Assembly: GCF_000024065.1 (NCBI RefSeq)
Contig: NC_013174.1
Coordinates: 2,542,001 to 2,606,000 of the forward strand
Direction: 5' to 3'
Origin: Jonesia denitrificans DSM 20603
GTDB lineage: Bacteria > Actinomycetota > Actinomycetes > Actinomycetales > Cellulomonadaceae
Length of the DNA: 64,000 nt
A model generated the notes under the pieces. The model was not told the DNA's origin. It did no database searches and saw only the letters and a list, made by a program, of their open reading frames with translations. Position numbers and translations under genes: made by a program. Position 1 is the stretch's first letter. Each line of letters opens with the position of its first letter. Shown here piece after piece: positions 9,394 to 17,336 of this stretch.

Positions 9394-9652
9394 AGCGCAA
9401 TTGGATCATGCCACAGCCCCCGTGGGAAGTCCCATATTCATACGATGACCTGCGGTCTTTCGGCATCAAGACAACACCGGTGTGACAGCGGGGAAACGTT
9501 GTGCGACGTCGGTGTGTCATGGGGGTTTCGTGGCAAATTTTTACGCCCGTTTTCTCACTTTTATCCTCCTGTTCGATCGGCTGAGTGAACCCGGGGTGAA
9601 TTCATGTGCGGCGTGTCTTTCCACCCGCACGTCACGTGTCTCACAGCCACGC

Positions 9653-9658
9653 TAGGAT
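9653..9658 (+). promoter_or_regulatory. -10 box TAGGAT for a leaderless transcript
   Basis: TAGGAT ends six bases before ATG 9665, so transcription should begin at or next to the start codon. No Shine-Dalgarno sequence precedes the ATG. Confidence 0.65.
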
Positions 9659-9664
9659 CAACAC

Positions 9665-10264
9665 ATGACACACGGTGGCGCATACATTGACGACGGCGGG
9701 TACATCGAAGGCCACACCATCACCAACACTGACTTCAGCAACACCAGCAACGACGCCCTCCGCGTCCTAGACACCACCTTCACCGGTTGCACATTCACCG
9801 AGACCACGTGGGCTCGGGCGCACATCTCCGACGCCACATTCACCCGCTGCACCATGCTCGGCTGGACAATCCCCCACTCAGGACTCCATGACGTCACCAT
9901 CACCGACTGCCGCATCGGCGGGCTCAACGCGGCAGCATCCGCGCTGCGCCGCGTCACCATCCACGGCGGAAAAATCGACTACCTCAACCTCCGTGATGCC
10001 ACCCTGACCGACATGACACTCCGCGACGTCACAATCGGCGAGCTCGACGTGATGGGTGCAACCCTCACCAACGTCACCGTCACCGGCACACGAATCACCA
10101 CCCTCATGATGAAAGATGCGCGCTGCACCAACGTGGACCTCCGCGGCGCCGACCTCACCACAGTCACCAACCACGAAGGACTCAGAGGCACAACCATGCG
10201 CATCGACCAGTTCATCGACATCGCACCCCAACTGGCCCACATCATGGGCATTACACTGGACTAA
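9665..10264 (+). CDS. Pentapeptide-repeat-like protein
   Basis: 199 residues made of five-residue periods with a central hydrophobic position (for example ADLTT, CTNVD and LRGAD near the C-terminus, and DATLT and DMTLR in the middle). This predicts a right-handed beta-helix. No enzymatic motif, signal peptide or membrane segment is seen. Function is unknown; some members of this family mimic DNA and protect gyrase, but nothing here shows that. The start follows a -10 box at six bases, so the mRNA is probably leaderless. The lipoprotein gene starts 20 bp downstream. Confidence 0.75.
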   Translation: MTHGGAYIDDGGYIEGHTITNTDFSNTSNDALRVLDTTFTGCTFTETTWARAHISDATFTRCTMLGWTIPHSGLHDVTITDCRIGGLNAAASALRRVTIHGGKIDYLNLRDATLTDMTLRDVTIGELDVMGATLTNVTVTGTRITTLMMKDARCTNVDLRGADLTTVTNHEGLRGTTMRIDQFIDIAPQLAHIMGITLD

Positions 10265-10284
10265 CAGGAAGCAGGGTATCTGGG

Positions 10285-11103
10285 ATGTCGCATCGGACAA
10301 TTGCCGCCATCTTGATCGGTGTGACCGCACTCGCAGGGTGCGCTTCTCCCACGCCTGACGGTCCAGCACCACCCGGACAGGACACCACCAACACATCACC
10401 GCGTCCAATTCCACCACCTTCTGCACCAAGTAGCGTTCCGGAACCCCACGAAACCGACTACCCCGAGCACTGGGACACGCCGCCGGACTACCCCATCACA
10501 GCGGACAAAGACCTCACCGAAGAGGATCTCCTCGCAGCACTGCGAATCTCAGCCACCGCGCAACCACACCCAGATCACTGCACCGCCAATGACGTTCGCG
10601 TCACCATACAAGCGCTCGATGCCGCCCTCGGATACCGGCTTGGCTCCATCACCGTCACCAACACCTCAACGACACCCTGCACAGTTCAGGGATATCCAGG
10701 GTTTGGTGCACGAGGAGAATGGGGCAACACGTTCCTCCTCGTCGCAGAACAAGACGACCCGCTACACAACCCAGACCCTTCATCAAAACAATCTGACACA
10801 ACTCAACAACCAGTGATCATTGTGGATCCAGGTGGCTCCGCAAAAGCAAACATGGGGTGGTATGGAGAACTCGCAGGCGCCTACAGCGAACCAATCTCGT
10901 TGTTCATCGTCCAATTAGTCGAGGGTGACACCCCCGTCACCCAACCAGTGACATCTCCGTATTCGGACAAGGAACAAGACGCCACCTCCGCGAACGGGCT
11001 ACCAGCCCCCAACAGCTCGCTAGACATCGGGCTCACAACAAGCGTCGAGGTTGGACCTTTCGCCGTCATCCCGCCACCCAAAGAAGGGAACATCTCAGAG
11101 TAA
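10285..11103 (+). CDS. DUF4232-like lipoprotein
   Basis: 272 residues. A short signal peptide ends in the lipobox LAGC, with Cys19 as the lipidated residue, followed by a Pro/Thr-rich linker (about 25-70). The folded part (about 85-250) starts at HCTANDVRVT, continues with ITVTNTSTTPCTVQGYPG and ends in FAVIPP, a pattern of the DUF4232 family of secreted actinobacterial proteins; the two Cys probably form a disulfide. It should be anchored on the outer face of the membrane. Role unknown. GGAAGCAGGG upstream is a weak ribosome site. Confidence 0.8.
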   Translation: MSHRTIAAILIGVTALAGCASPTPDGPAPPGQDTTNTSPRPIPPPSAPSSVPEPHETDYPEHWDTPPDYPITADKDLTEEDLLAALRISATAQPHPDHCTANDVRVTIQALDAALGYRLGSITVTNTSTTPCTVQGYPGFGARGEWGNTFLLVAEQDDPLHNPDPSSKQSDTTQQPVIIVDPGGSAKANMGWYGELAGAYSEPISLFIVQLVEGDTPVTQPVTSPYSDKEQDATSANGLPAPNSSLDIGLTTSVEVGPFAVIPPPKEGNISE

Positions 11104-11320
11104 CGGCGTGCTCTGCTTGGGACCGTTAGTGCACAGGTTGTTGAGTTGAACATAGGTACGCGCGGAATCACGCCGCGAATATGCGAAGAGCGCTAGATCT
11201 TTTTGCAATTACATTAACATAAACTCCAATTGTGTCTTTGGGAAGGAGTAGACCAATAAAAGATCTTGATTGCTATTCCAAATAAATTCGATGACTCATA
11301 TCCGAATTTGAACGCAACTG

Positions 11321-11346
11321 TTTTTGTCAACTTTAAATGTACAAAG
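11321..11346. repeat. Left copy of the island direct repeat
   Basis: Begins TTTTTGTCAACTTT and ends GTACAAAG. It matches the right copy at 12302-12328 with two substitutions and one missing base. Confidence 0.7.
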
Positions 11347-11358
11347 ATACAAATTTTT

Positions 11359-12255
11359 TTATTTGTACTTACTAATAAAATTATTTACTGTAGCCTTGAT
11401 TTCCTCTCCATTTCCCTGCATCATGTGCCCACCAGTTTCGAAAATCTTCAAGGTTAGATTTGGAAATCTTTTAGATACTTCCATGGTTTTATTTATATCT
11501 ATCAGCTTGTCATCCTTTGATTGCAGGATTAATGTGGGCACTTTTAGTGACTCAATTTTATAATCTTCAAAATTGACTGCCATGTCAGGATTTGTAACTT
11601 CACTATCTAGTTTAATTCCTAATTTCTTGGCATTGATAGGCAGCATGCTATTAATTATTGATGGATCCATTCCAATAGTTGTCTTGAAAAATGGACTTAA
11701 AATAAACATTGCATAATCACCCACCATAAAATCAGGAGGCCCTTGCTTTAAATTTATATTTGAAGGTTTTTCTATTTCTGGAATGGCCGAACAATATAAA
11801 ATTAGCCCTTTACATCTTTCAGGATAGTCAAGCGCAAATCTGATTGCTACAGTACCTCCCGCAGATGCCCCCATAACAAATACTTTATTTATTTTTAGTT
11901 TGTCCAAAAGTTCAATATAAGCTTTTGCTTGCTCTTTTGGCGTGCCATTTCCTAAAACATCACTTTTTAAGTATCCAAACCTTGATGGAGCAATTATACG
12001 ATTTTTCTTAGAAAAATCGATGACATTTTCAAAAGCTTGGTCAAAACCTCCAAATAGCCCGTGATTTGAAAGTATTATTTCTCCTTGGCCCCTATCTAAA
12101 TATTCCATTTTTCCATATGATAAATCCACAATCATAGCATTATATTCTTTAAAACGTTTCTTAGATTCCTCTAGAGCTTTCCTTAATCTTATCGCTTGCA
12201 CAAAACAATACAGCAAAATTAGTATAATTAAAATTGTTAAGATTATTTTTTTCAT
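11359..12255 (-). CDS. Alpha/beta hydrolase with N-terminal membrane anchor (foreign, AT-rich)
   Basis: 298 residues. An N-terminal Lys pair followed by IILTILIILILLYCFV (about 4-19) is a signal anchor, so the catalytic domain is probably outside the membrane. The hydrolase triad is visible: Ser in MGASAGG, Asp in QSKDDKLI, His in TGGHMMQG. ATG 12255 follows GAGGTG by four bases and is preferred to 12285. Codon use is AT-rich (many AAA, ATT and TTA codons), unlike every neighbour and similar to low-GC Firmicutes, which suggests recent transfer. The substrate is unknown. Confidence 0.85.
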   Translation of the reverse strand: MKKIILTILIILILLYCFVQAIRLRKALEESKKRFKEYNAMIVDLSYGKMEYLDRGQGEIILSNHGLFGGFDQAFENVIDFSKKNRIIAPSRFGYLKSDVLGNGTPKEQAKAYIELLDKLKINKVFVMGASAGGTVAIRFALDYPERCKGLILYCSAIPEIEKPSNINLKQGPPDFMVGDYAMFILSPFFKTTIGMDPSIINSMLPINAKKLGIKLDSEVTNPDMAVNFEDYKIESLKVPTLILQSKDDKLIDINKTMEVSKRFPNLTLKIFETGGHMMQGNGEEIKATVNNFISKYK

Positions 12256-12301
12256 TTTACACCTCACATCTGTCGCAGAAATCATTCATTATCTGAATCA
12301 A

Positions 12302-12328
12302 TTTTTGTAAACTTTGAAATTTACAAAG
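12302..12328. repeat. Right copy of the island direct repeat
   Basis: Contains its own dyad, TTTGTAAA and TTTACAAA separated by 8 bases, 47 bp upstream of the hydrolase start. It may therefore be an operator duplicated on both sides of the gene rather than a transposition scar. Confidence 0.7.
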
Positions 12329-12443
12329 GGGGAAAATTATGTTAGCACTAATATTTTCTCTCAAATAATAAGGCTTACTCCAAACTACCGATACCTTTTA
12401 TCGACAGCCTTAGATTCAGCCTAATTTTACAATATTTTATTTA

Positions 12444-13592
12444 TTAGTCTGTCGCAACCTTTGACATCAATACTACCGTCTCAACGTGGTTGGTGTGGGG
12501 AAACATGTCGAATAGCCTGGCGCGGGTGGGCTGAAACTGCGGCATGGCGGTGAGGTCTTTCGCGAGTGACCGGGCGTTGCAGCTTGAGTACACAACGGTG
12601 TGCGCGTCACTTGCGTTCAACCACTCGGCAAGGTCCACGCCGATCCCTCGCCGTGGCGGGTTAACCACGACAAGATCAGGTCCGCCATCAGCTAGCCGTG
12701 CACTATGTCCGGTACTGAACGTCGTGGCATCGAGGGCATCAAATGTCACGTTTGTGAGTGCCCGTTCGGCCGCGCTGGTGCGCGCAGATTCGATCGCTTC
12801 TGCACTAATTTCCACCCCGGTAACCCGGTTAGCATGCGGCGCAGCATGCAAAGCGAACCCACCCACCCCGCAGAACAGGTCCCACACGTGCTGTGGGCGC
12901 GCATCGGCAATCCACTGCTCCGCTTGACGGTACAAGTGCGCCGCAACGGGGGTGTTGGTTTGGAAAAAACTCTGCGGACGCAGGTAGAGAGGAATGTCGC
13001 CCACCCGCATCGTCAAGGAGTTGTCTTTGGTGAGGACAATTTCTCGATCCCCTTCGAGGATCGCTTTGTGTTCAGGTTGCAGGTTGACAGTGACCACCCG
13101 CACCTGCGGATTCTCGGCGAGCCAACCGGGAAGGTGCTTGCTGATGCGCGTAACCGGTTCCTGCGAGCGGGCCACGAATCGCACCATGTACTCACTGTCC
13201 GGGGATTCGGTGACGAGGACATATTTGAGTTCACCACGCCGGTCAGCAACTCGATACGGTTCTATGCGGGCGGCCATGATGAAGGCCCTCACCGCGTCAA
13301 GCACTTCCTGCATGCCCTGCGTGTACAAAGGGCAATCACGCAGGTCAACGCCACCAAAGGACGCATCAAGGATCCCAAGGATCGGGTTGTCTGCTGTGCC
13401 AGATACCGCCATTTTCGCTTTGTTGCGAAACCCTGCTTGGGCACTGGCAACGGGAGGGAGCCAGTCAAGATCGGGGTATTCCCCAAGGAGTGCGTGCACG
13501 TCAGCGGCTTTTGTGGCGAGTTGACGCTCGTAGGGGATGTCAAGGAGGGCGCACGAACGGCACCTGTGTGCGTCAAAGTGGTGGCACTGCAT
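12444..13592 (-). CDS. rlmC: 23S rRNA (uracil-C5)-methyltransferase, RlmC/RumB-like
   Basis: 382 residues. The first residues, MQCHHF then CRSC, supply the iron-sulfur cysteines 3, 11 and 14 as in E. coli RlmC, which also begins MQC; this favours ATG 13592 over 13610. The SAM-binding motif is DLFCGVGGFAL, the NPPRRG motif follows, and the nucleophilic Cys is in YSSCNARS. No TRAM domain is present, which fits RlmC rather than RlmD. It should methylate U747 (or an equivalent) of 23S rRNA. The last few codons abut the AT-rich island, so its C-terminus may have been remodelled. Confidence 0.9.
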   Translation of the reverse strand: MQCHHFDAHRCRSCALLDIPYERQLATKAADVHALLGEYPDLDWLPPVASAQAGFRNKAKMAVSGTADNPILGILDASFGGVDLRDCPLYTQGMQEVLDAVRAFIMAARIEPYRVADRRGELKYVLVTESPDSEYMVRFVARSQEPVTRISKHLPGWLAENPQVRVVTVNLQPEHKAILEGDREIVLTKDNSLTMRVGDIPLYLRPQSFFQTNTPVAAHLYRQAEQWIADARPQHVWDLFCGVGGFALHAAPHANRVTGVEISAEAIESARTSAAERALTNVTFDALDATTFSTGHSARLADGGPDLVVVNPPRRGIGVDLAEWLNASDAHTVVYSSCNARSLAKDLTAMPQFQPTRARLFDMFPHTNHVETVVLMSKVATD

Positions 13593-13736
13593 CTCACTAT
13601 TGTTCCTCATGAGTTGACGGGTGCCTTGCCGGGCCTTGGCGCATCGGGGTGGTTGGAACCGGTCAGGCTGGTGGCGAGACTGGTAGCGAAGTGGCTGGCG
13701 GCTGGTGGGTGAGGGTTCCTCACACTGAACCGGCAG

Positions 13737-15185
13737 TTATGCCACAGGGACCGGTGAGTTCTCCTTGGGGTGCGTATCGGTTTGTGTGGGGCGGGTGCGC
13801 GGGGTCGGGCCGCACCCGGCTGCTACGTCGGCAACAGCTGCAGCAGCGGTTGCAATGAGACCGTCTAACCCGGATCCGGCTGGTGTGGGCCGTGGGTCGT
13901 TGTGCACAGCCCAGCAGCCGTTGATGATGTCGTAGGTGGCGTCACTTCCCTGCTCAACCCACTGGGTGACCGCAGCAATAAGGCGTTCCACCTCGTCTAC
14001 TGTGGTTCCTACCCCAACTGATGCGCGAATCGCCCCGTTCTCAACCCCTAACCGGGTGAGCAGTGGGTGGGCGCAAAAACGCCCGTCTCGCACCCCAATA
14101 CCGTGTTCTGCTGACAGGTATGCGGCGACAAGCCCTGGGTCGCACTGAGCAACCGTGAAGGAAACCACCCCTACCGGGTCGCAGGAGTCTTCCCACAGCC
14201 GCAAGATCCGTACTCCCTCAATGGCCGACAAACCCTCGACAAGCCGCGTGCGCAACACGTTTTCGTGGCGTTCCAGTTCGCCGGCAGGGAGGTTTCCTAA
14301 CGCCTCGCACGCTGCTGCGAGCGCAACAGCACCGATCACGTTGGGTGATCCTGCTTCGTGTCGGGCGGGGGCTGGCGCCCAGGTGATGGTGGTGAGTGTG
14401 ACGTTGTGAACCGCGCCTCCCCCTGCGAGGTACGGGTGTCCAGCGTCGAGCCAATCACGTCGACCAACGAGTGCACCTGCGCCAAAGGGCGCGTAGGTTT
14501 TGTGGCCGGAGAACACAACGTAGTCTGCGCCGCTGGTGGTGAGGGAGAATCCGCGGTGTGGGACGAGTTGGGCGGCGTCAATGACGATGCGTGCACCTGC
14601 TGCGTGGGCGATGTCAACGAGCTCGGTGATGGGTAGTGCTTCACCGGTGACGTTGGAGGCGCCTGTTGCTGCCACGAGTGTGTAGTTGTCGCGGGCTAGT
14701 TCGGCGCGTAGTTGGGTGAGGGTTTCACGGATGGTTGTGGCAGCGGTGATGACTGTTGCCCCACCGGATGCGGCTTGCCAGGGCAGGAGGTTCGCGTGGT
14801 GTTCGATGTCGAGGACGAGGACTTTCCCGGGGGTCCCGTCAGGGTTGGTGGGGATGCACCCGGCGAGGAGGTTGAGGGAATCGGTGGTGTGCCGGGTGAT
14901 GATGGTGACGTCGTCTGCGCGGGCGCCCACATGCTGACCGATGCTTGTGCGCGCTGCTTCGTACAGTGCGGTGGATACTTGGGAGAGGTATCCGGCGCCT
15001 CGGTGCACGGAGGCGTACAGCGGGAGGACTTGGTTGACCCGTTCTTGGACGGCGACTAGTGCCGGGGCGCTGGCGGCGCAGTCAAGGTTGGCGTATGTGG
15101 TTGACCCACCGTTGATGAGGGGAACCCGGGTGTGGGCGCCAACTACGGGAAGGCATGGTGTGTGGTGGTTCATGTGTGTCTCCAT
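13737..15185 (-). CDS. Cysteine desulfurase-like PLP enzyme, SufS/class V family
   Basis: About 482 residues. The PLP lysine is in FSGHKTYAPFG, the cofactor-binding DAAQLVPH motif precedes it, LDIEHHANLLPW matches SufS enzymes, and a Cys in DGRFCAHPL corresponds to the persulfide-carrying cysteine. It should take sulfur from cysteine and leave alanine. The C-terminal tail of about 60 residues is extra. ATG 15185 was chosen because GGGAGG lies upstream and because homology begins just after it; upstream codons run through a SAM-IV riboswitch and cannot be coding. Control by SAM-IV links it to sulfur amino acid metabolism. Confidence 0.85.
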   Translation of the reverse strand: METHMNHHTPCLPVVGAHTRVPLINGGSTTYANLDCAASAPALVAVQERVNQVLPLYASVHRGAGYLSQVSTALYEAARTSIGQHVGARADDVTIITRHTTDSLNLLAGCIPTNPDGTPGKVLVLDIEHHANLLPWQAASGGATVITAATTIRETLTQLRAELARDNYTLVAATGASNVTGEALPITELVDIAHAAGARIVIDAAQLVPHRGFSLTTSGADYVVFSGHKTYAPFGAGALVGRRDWLDAGHPYLAGGGAVHNVTLTTITWAPAPARHEAGSPNVIGAVALAAACEALGNLPAGELERHENVLRTRLVEGLSAIEGVRILRLWEDSCDPVGVVSFTVAQCDPGLVAAYLSAEHGIGVRDGRFCAHPLLTRLGVENGAIRASVGVGTTVDEVERLIAAVTQWVEQGSDATYDIINGCWAVHNDPRPTPAGSGLDGLIATAAAAVADVAAGCGPTPRTRPTQTDTHPKENSPVPVA

Positions 15186-15324
15186 GGTGATGGGGACCTC
15201 CCTGCCTGCCTGTTCACCCAGCCGCGCCACGGGTGTGGCGTGATGTGCGTGGCGCTTGTGGCGCTCATGGGTGGGATTGTCAGGTGACAGGTCCCGCGCT
15301 TGCCCCCGGAGCTGGTTGGCTCGG

Positions 15325-15410
15325 GGCCTGGTCTTCACCCGGGGCACCCCACCGCAGGTGGAGGGTTGCCGGCCAGCAAACCGGGGTTTTACGCTGGCAC
15401 TCGTGACCTG
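15325..15410 (-). ncRNA. SAM-IV riboswitch
   Basis: Read on the minus strand, this contains GGTCACGAGTGCCAGCGT, then CCCCGG, GCTGGCCGGCAACCCTCC, then GGTGGGGTGCCCCGGGTG and GAAGACC. These are the conserved blocks of the actinobacterial SAM-IV riboswitch, with the terminal GGTC/GACC stem closed. It lies about 140 nt before the desulfurase-like gene, on the same strand. SAM binding should lower expression of that gene. Confidence 0.88.
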
Positions 15411-15523
15411 ACACCAGAGTGTGGGATGTTGGTCTGTGGTGTCAACGCCACACCACACACGTCTCACATTTTGAAAAGGGTGTCTCATTTTTTGCGGTCA
15501 TCGGTCATGATCGTTGAGTACAA

Positions 15524-15615
15524 CCATCCAGAGCGGTCGAGTGACTTGGCACCGTGACACCGCAGCAACCCCCCGACACGTCATCCGGGTGAGGGTGCTA
15601 ACGCCAGAACGATGG
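15524..15615 (+). ncRNA. SAM-I (S-box) riboswitch
   Basis: Conserved S-box blocks are present in order: AGAGCGGTCGAGTGACTTGG, CACCGTGACACCGCAGCAAC, then GAGGGTGCTAACGCC. The closing stem is CCATC (15524-15528) with GATGG (15611-15615). The 3' strand of this stem overlaps the ribosome site GGAGGA (15614-15619) of the rhodanese gene, so SAM binding would hide it and block translation (inference). Confidence 0.9.
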
Positions 15616-15623
15616 AGGACAGC

Positions 15624-16049
15624 ATGACATATGCAGGCGACCTAACCCCGCAAGAAGCGTTTGACCTTGCCGCACAGAACCCCGACGCCGTGTTCGTGGA
15701 CGTCCGCACGGTAGGGGAATGGCAAACCATTGGGGTCCCCGACCTCACCAGCATCAACCACGACGTTCACTACATCGAATGGGTCACCGCGTTCGGACCC
15801 AACAACCAGTTCCTCACCCAACTCGCCAACACCGGGGTCACCCCGGGCGATGGCCGACCCATCATCTTCCTGTGCCGCTCTGGGAACCGCTCCATTGGCG
15901 CAGCTACGGCCGCCACCGTTGCCGGGTACGGCCCCGCCTACAATGTCCTTGAAGGATTCGAAGGCGACACCGACGACTACGGCAACCGCACCGTCAACGG
16001 GTGGAAACTGCGCGGCCTGCCCACCACCACCTTCACCGAAGGCGAGTAA
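15624..16049 (+). CDS. Rhodanese-domain sulfurtransferase
   Basis: 141-residue single rhodanese domain. The catalytic loop is CRSGNRS with the persulfide-forming Cys, and VFVDVRTVGEW is the usual N-terminal strand. ATG 15624 is five bases after GGAGG; ATG 15612 is inside the riboswitch stem. It lies four bases before metZ, so the two are one operon under the S-box riboswitch. It probably delivers sulfane sulfur to or around homocysteine synthesis; the acceptor is not known. Confidence 0.92.
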   Translation: MTYAGDLTPQEAFDLAAQNPDAVFVDVRTVGEWQTIGVPDLTSINHDVHYIEWVTAFGPNNQFLTQLANTGVTPGDGRPIIFLCRSGNRSIGAATAATVAGYGPAYNVLEGFEGDTDDYGNRTVNGWKLRGLPTTTFTEGE

Positions 16050-16053
16050 CCCC

Positions 16054-17268
16054 GTGTCCCGCACCCTACGCCCCGCTACCCTTGCCGTGCGGGGCGGGCA
16101 AACCCGTACCGCCTTCGACGAAACCTCTGAACCTCTCTTCCTCACCCAGGGATACGTGTACTCCACTGCTCAGGAAGCAGAAGCTGCCTTTAACGGCGAC
16201 ATCGATCGGTTCATCTACTCACGGTACGGAAACCCCACCGTCCACACCTTCGAAGAGCGCCTGCGCCTCATGGAAGGCGCTGACGCCTGCTACGCCACCG
16301 CCACCGGCATGTCCGCCGTGTTCACAGCACTCGCCGCCGTGGTGAAATCCGGGTCGCGCATCGTTGCCGCGCGCGCCTTGTTCGGCTCATCCCTGGTGAT
16401 CTTTGACGACATCTTCGCCAAGTGGGGCATCCGCACCGACTATGTTGACGGCCACGTTCTATCCCAATGGGAAGAAGCCCTCGCCACCCCAGCTGACGTG
16501 GTGTTTTTTGAAACACCATCCAACCCCATGCAAGACATCATCGACGTCGCAGCCGTGGCACGTCTTGCCCACGATGCGGGCGCCCTCGTCATTGTCGACA
16601 ACGTCTTTGCCACCCCTGTCATGCAACGCCCCCTTGAACTCGGGGCTGACGTGGTCGTGTACTCCGCGACCAAGCACATTGACGGGCAAGGCCGTGTCCT
16701 CGGCGGCGCAATCCTTGGCTCTACCGACTACATTTCTGGGCCAGTACAAACAATGATCCGCAACACCGGCCCCTCCCTCTCCCCCTTTAACGCTTGGGTG
16801 CTCCTCAAAGGACTCGAAACCCTCCCTGTGCGGGTCGCCGCCCAAAACGCCGGCGCCCTCACGATCGCACAAACACTAGAGACCACCCCCGGAATCATCA
16901 ACGTGCGCTACCCCTACCTGCCCAGCCACCCCCAGCACGAGTTAGCGCGCACGCAACAAACCGGCGGTGGAACTGTCGTCACATTCGACCTAGACATCCC
17001 GCAAGGAACAACACCTGAGCAGCAAAAACACCATGCTTTTGCGTTCTTGAACGCGTTAACCATTGTGGACATTTCCAACAACCTTGGTGACGCGAAAACT
17101 CTTGCCACCCACCCTGCCACAACAACCCACCGCAAACTCGGGGTCGAAGGGCGAGCCAAAGTGGGCATGTCGGAAACAACGATCCGCCTGTCCGTCGGCC
17201 TCGAAGACGTCCGCGACATCCTCGACGACATCACCCAAGCCCTCGTCACCGCGCAACGCACCGAGTAA
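16054..17268 (+). CDS. metZ: O-succinylhomoserine sulfhydrylase, MetZ-like
   Basis: 404-residue trans-sulfuration PLP enzyme of the Cys/Met metabolism family. The PLP lysine is in YSATKHIDGQG, SRYGNPT and ATATGMSAV are the cofactor and substrate loops, and NAWVLLKGLETLPVR is the conserved C-terminal motif. It should make homocysteine from an activated homoserine and sulfide. GTG 16054 is used because the domain starts directly there (RTLRPATLAVRGGQ) and it follows the rhodanese stop by four bases. Cystathionine gamma-synthase is the alternative, but the rhodanese partner and overall sequence favour MetZ. Confidence 0.88.
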   Translation: MSRTLRPATLAVRGGQTRTAFDETSEPLFLTQGYVYSTAQEAEAAFNGDIDRFIYSRYGNPTVHTFEERLRLMEGADACYATATGMSAVFTALAAVVKSGSRIVAARALFGSSLVIFDDIFAKWGIRTDYVDGHVLSQWEEALATPADVVFFETPSNPMQDIIDVAAVARLAHDAGALVIVDNVFATPVMQRPLELGADVVVYSATKHIDGQGRVLGGAILGSTDYISGPVQTMIRNTGPSLSPFNAWVLLKGLETLPVRVAAQNAGALTIAQTLETTPGIINVRYPYLPSHPQHELARTQQTGGGTVVTFDLDIPQGTTPEQQKHHAFAFLNALTIVDISNNLGDAKTLATHPATTTHRKLGVEGRAKVGMSETTIRLSVGLEDVRDILDDITQALVTAQRTE

Positions 17269-17336
17269 GACCAGCACATTCTATTTGTCCAACTGCTAAA
17301 CTATTGCGGGTAAGCAACGACGCTTAAGGACCCACA

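Larger units (their letters stand above)
11190..12450. other. AT-rich island, probable horizontal acquisition
   Basis: Composition changes abruptly from GC-rich flanks to clearly AT-rich sequence at about 11190 and back at about 12450, just at the 3' end of rlmC. One gene is inside. Near-identical 26/27-bp direct repeats (11321-11346 and 12302-12328) flank it. A short inverted repeat (AGATCTTTT near 11194 and AAAAGATCT near 11258) lies at the left edge. No transposase, integrase or tRNA gene is visible. Confidence 0.75.

Noticed and set aside
12705-13712. 335-codon open frame on the plus strand
   Set aside because: Antisense shadow of rlmC; no domain and no ribosome site.
15730-16053. Long N-terminal extension of MetZ
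   Set aside because: It overlaps the rhodanese gene in another frame, and MetZ homology begins at GTG 16054.
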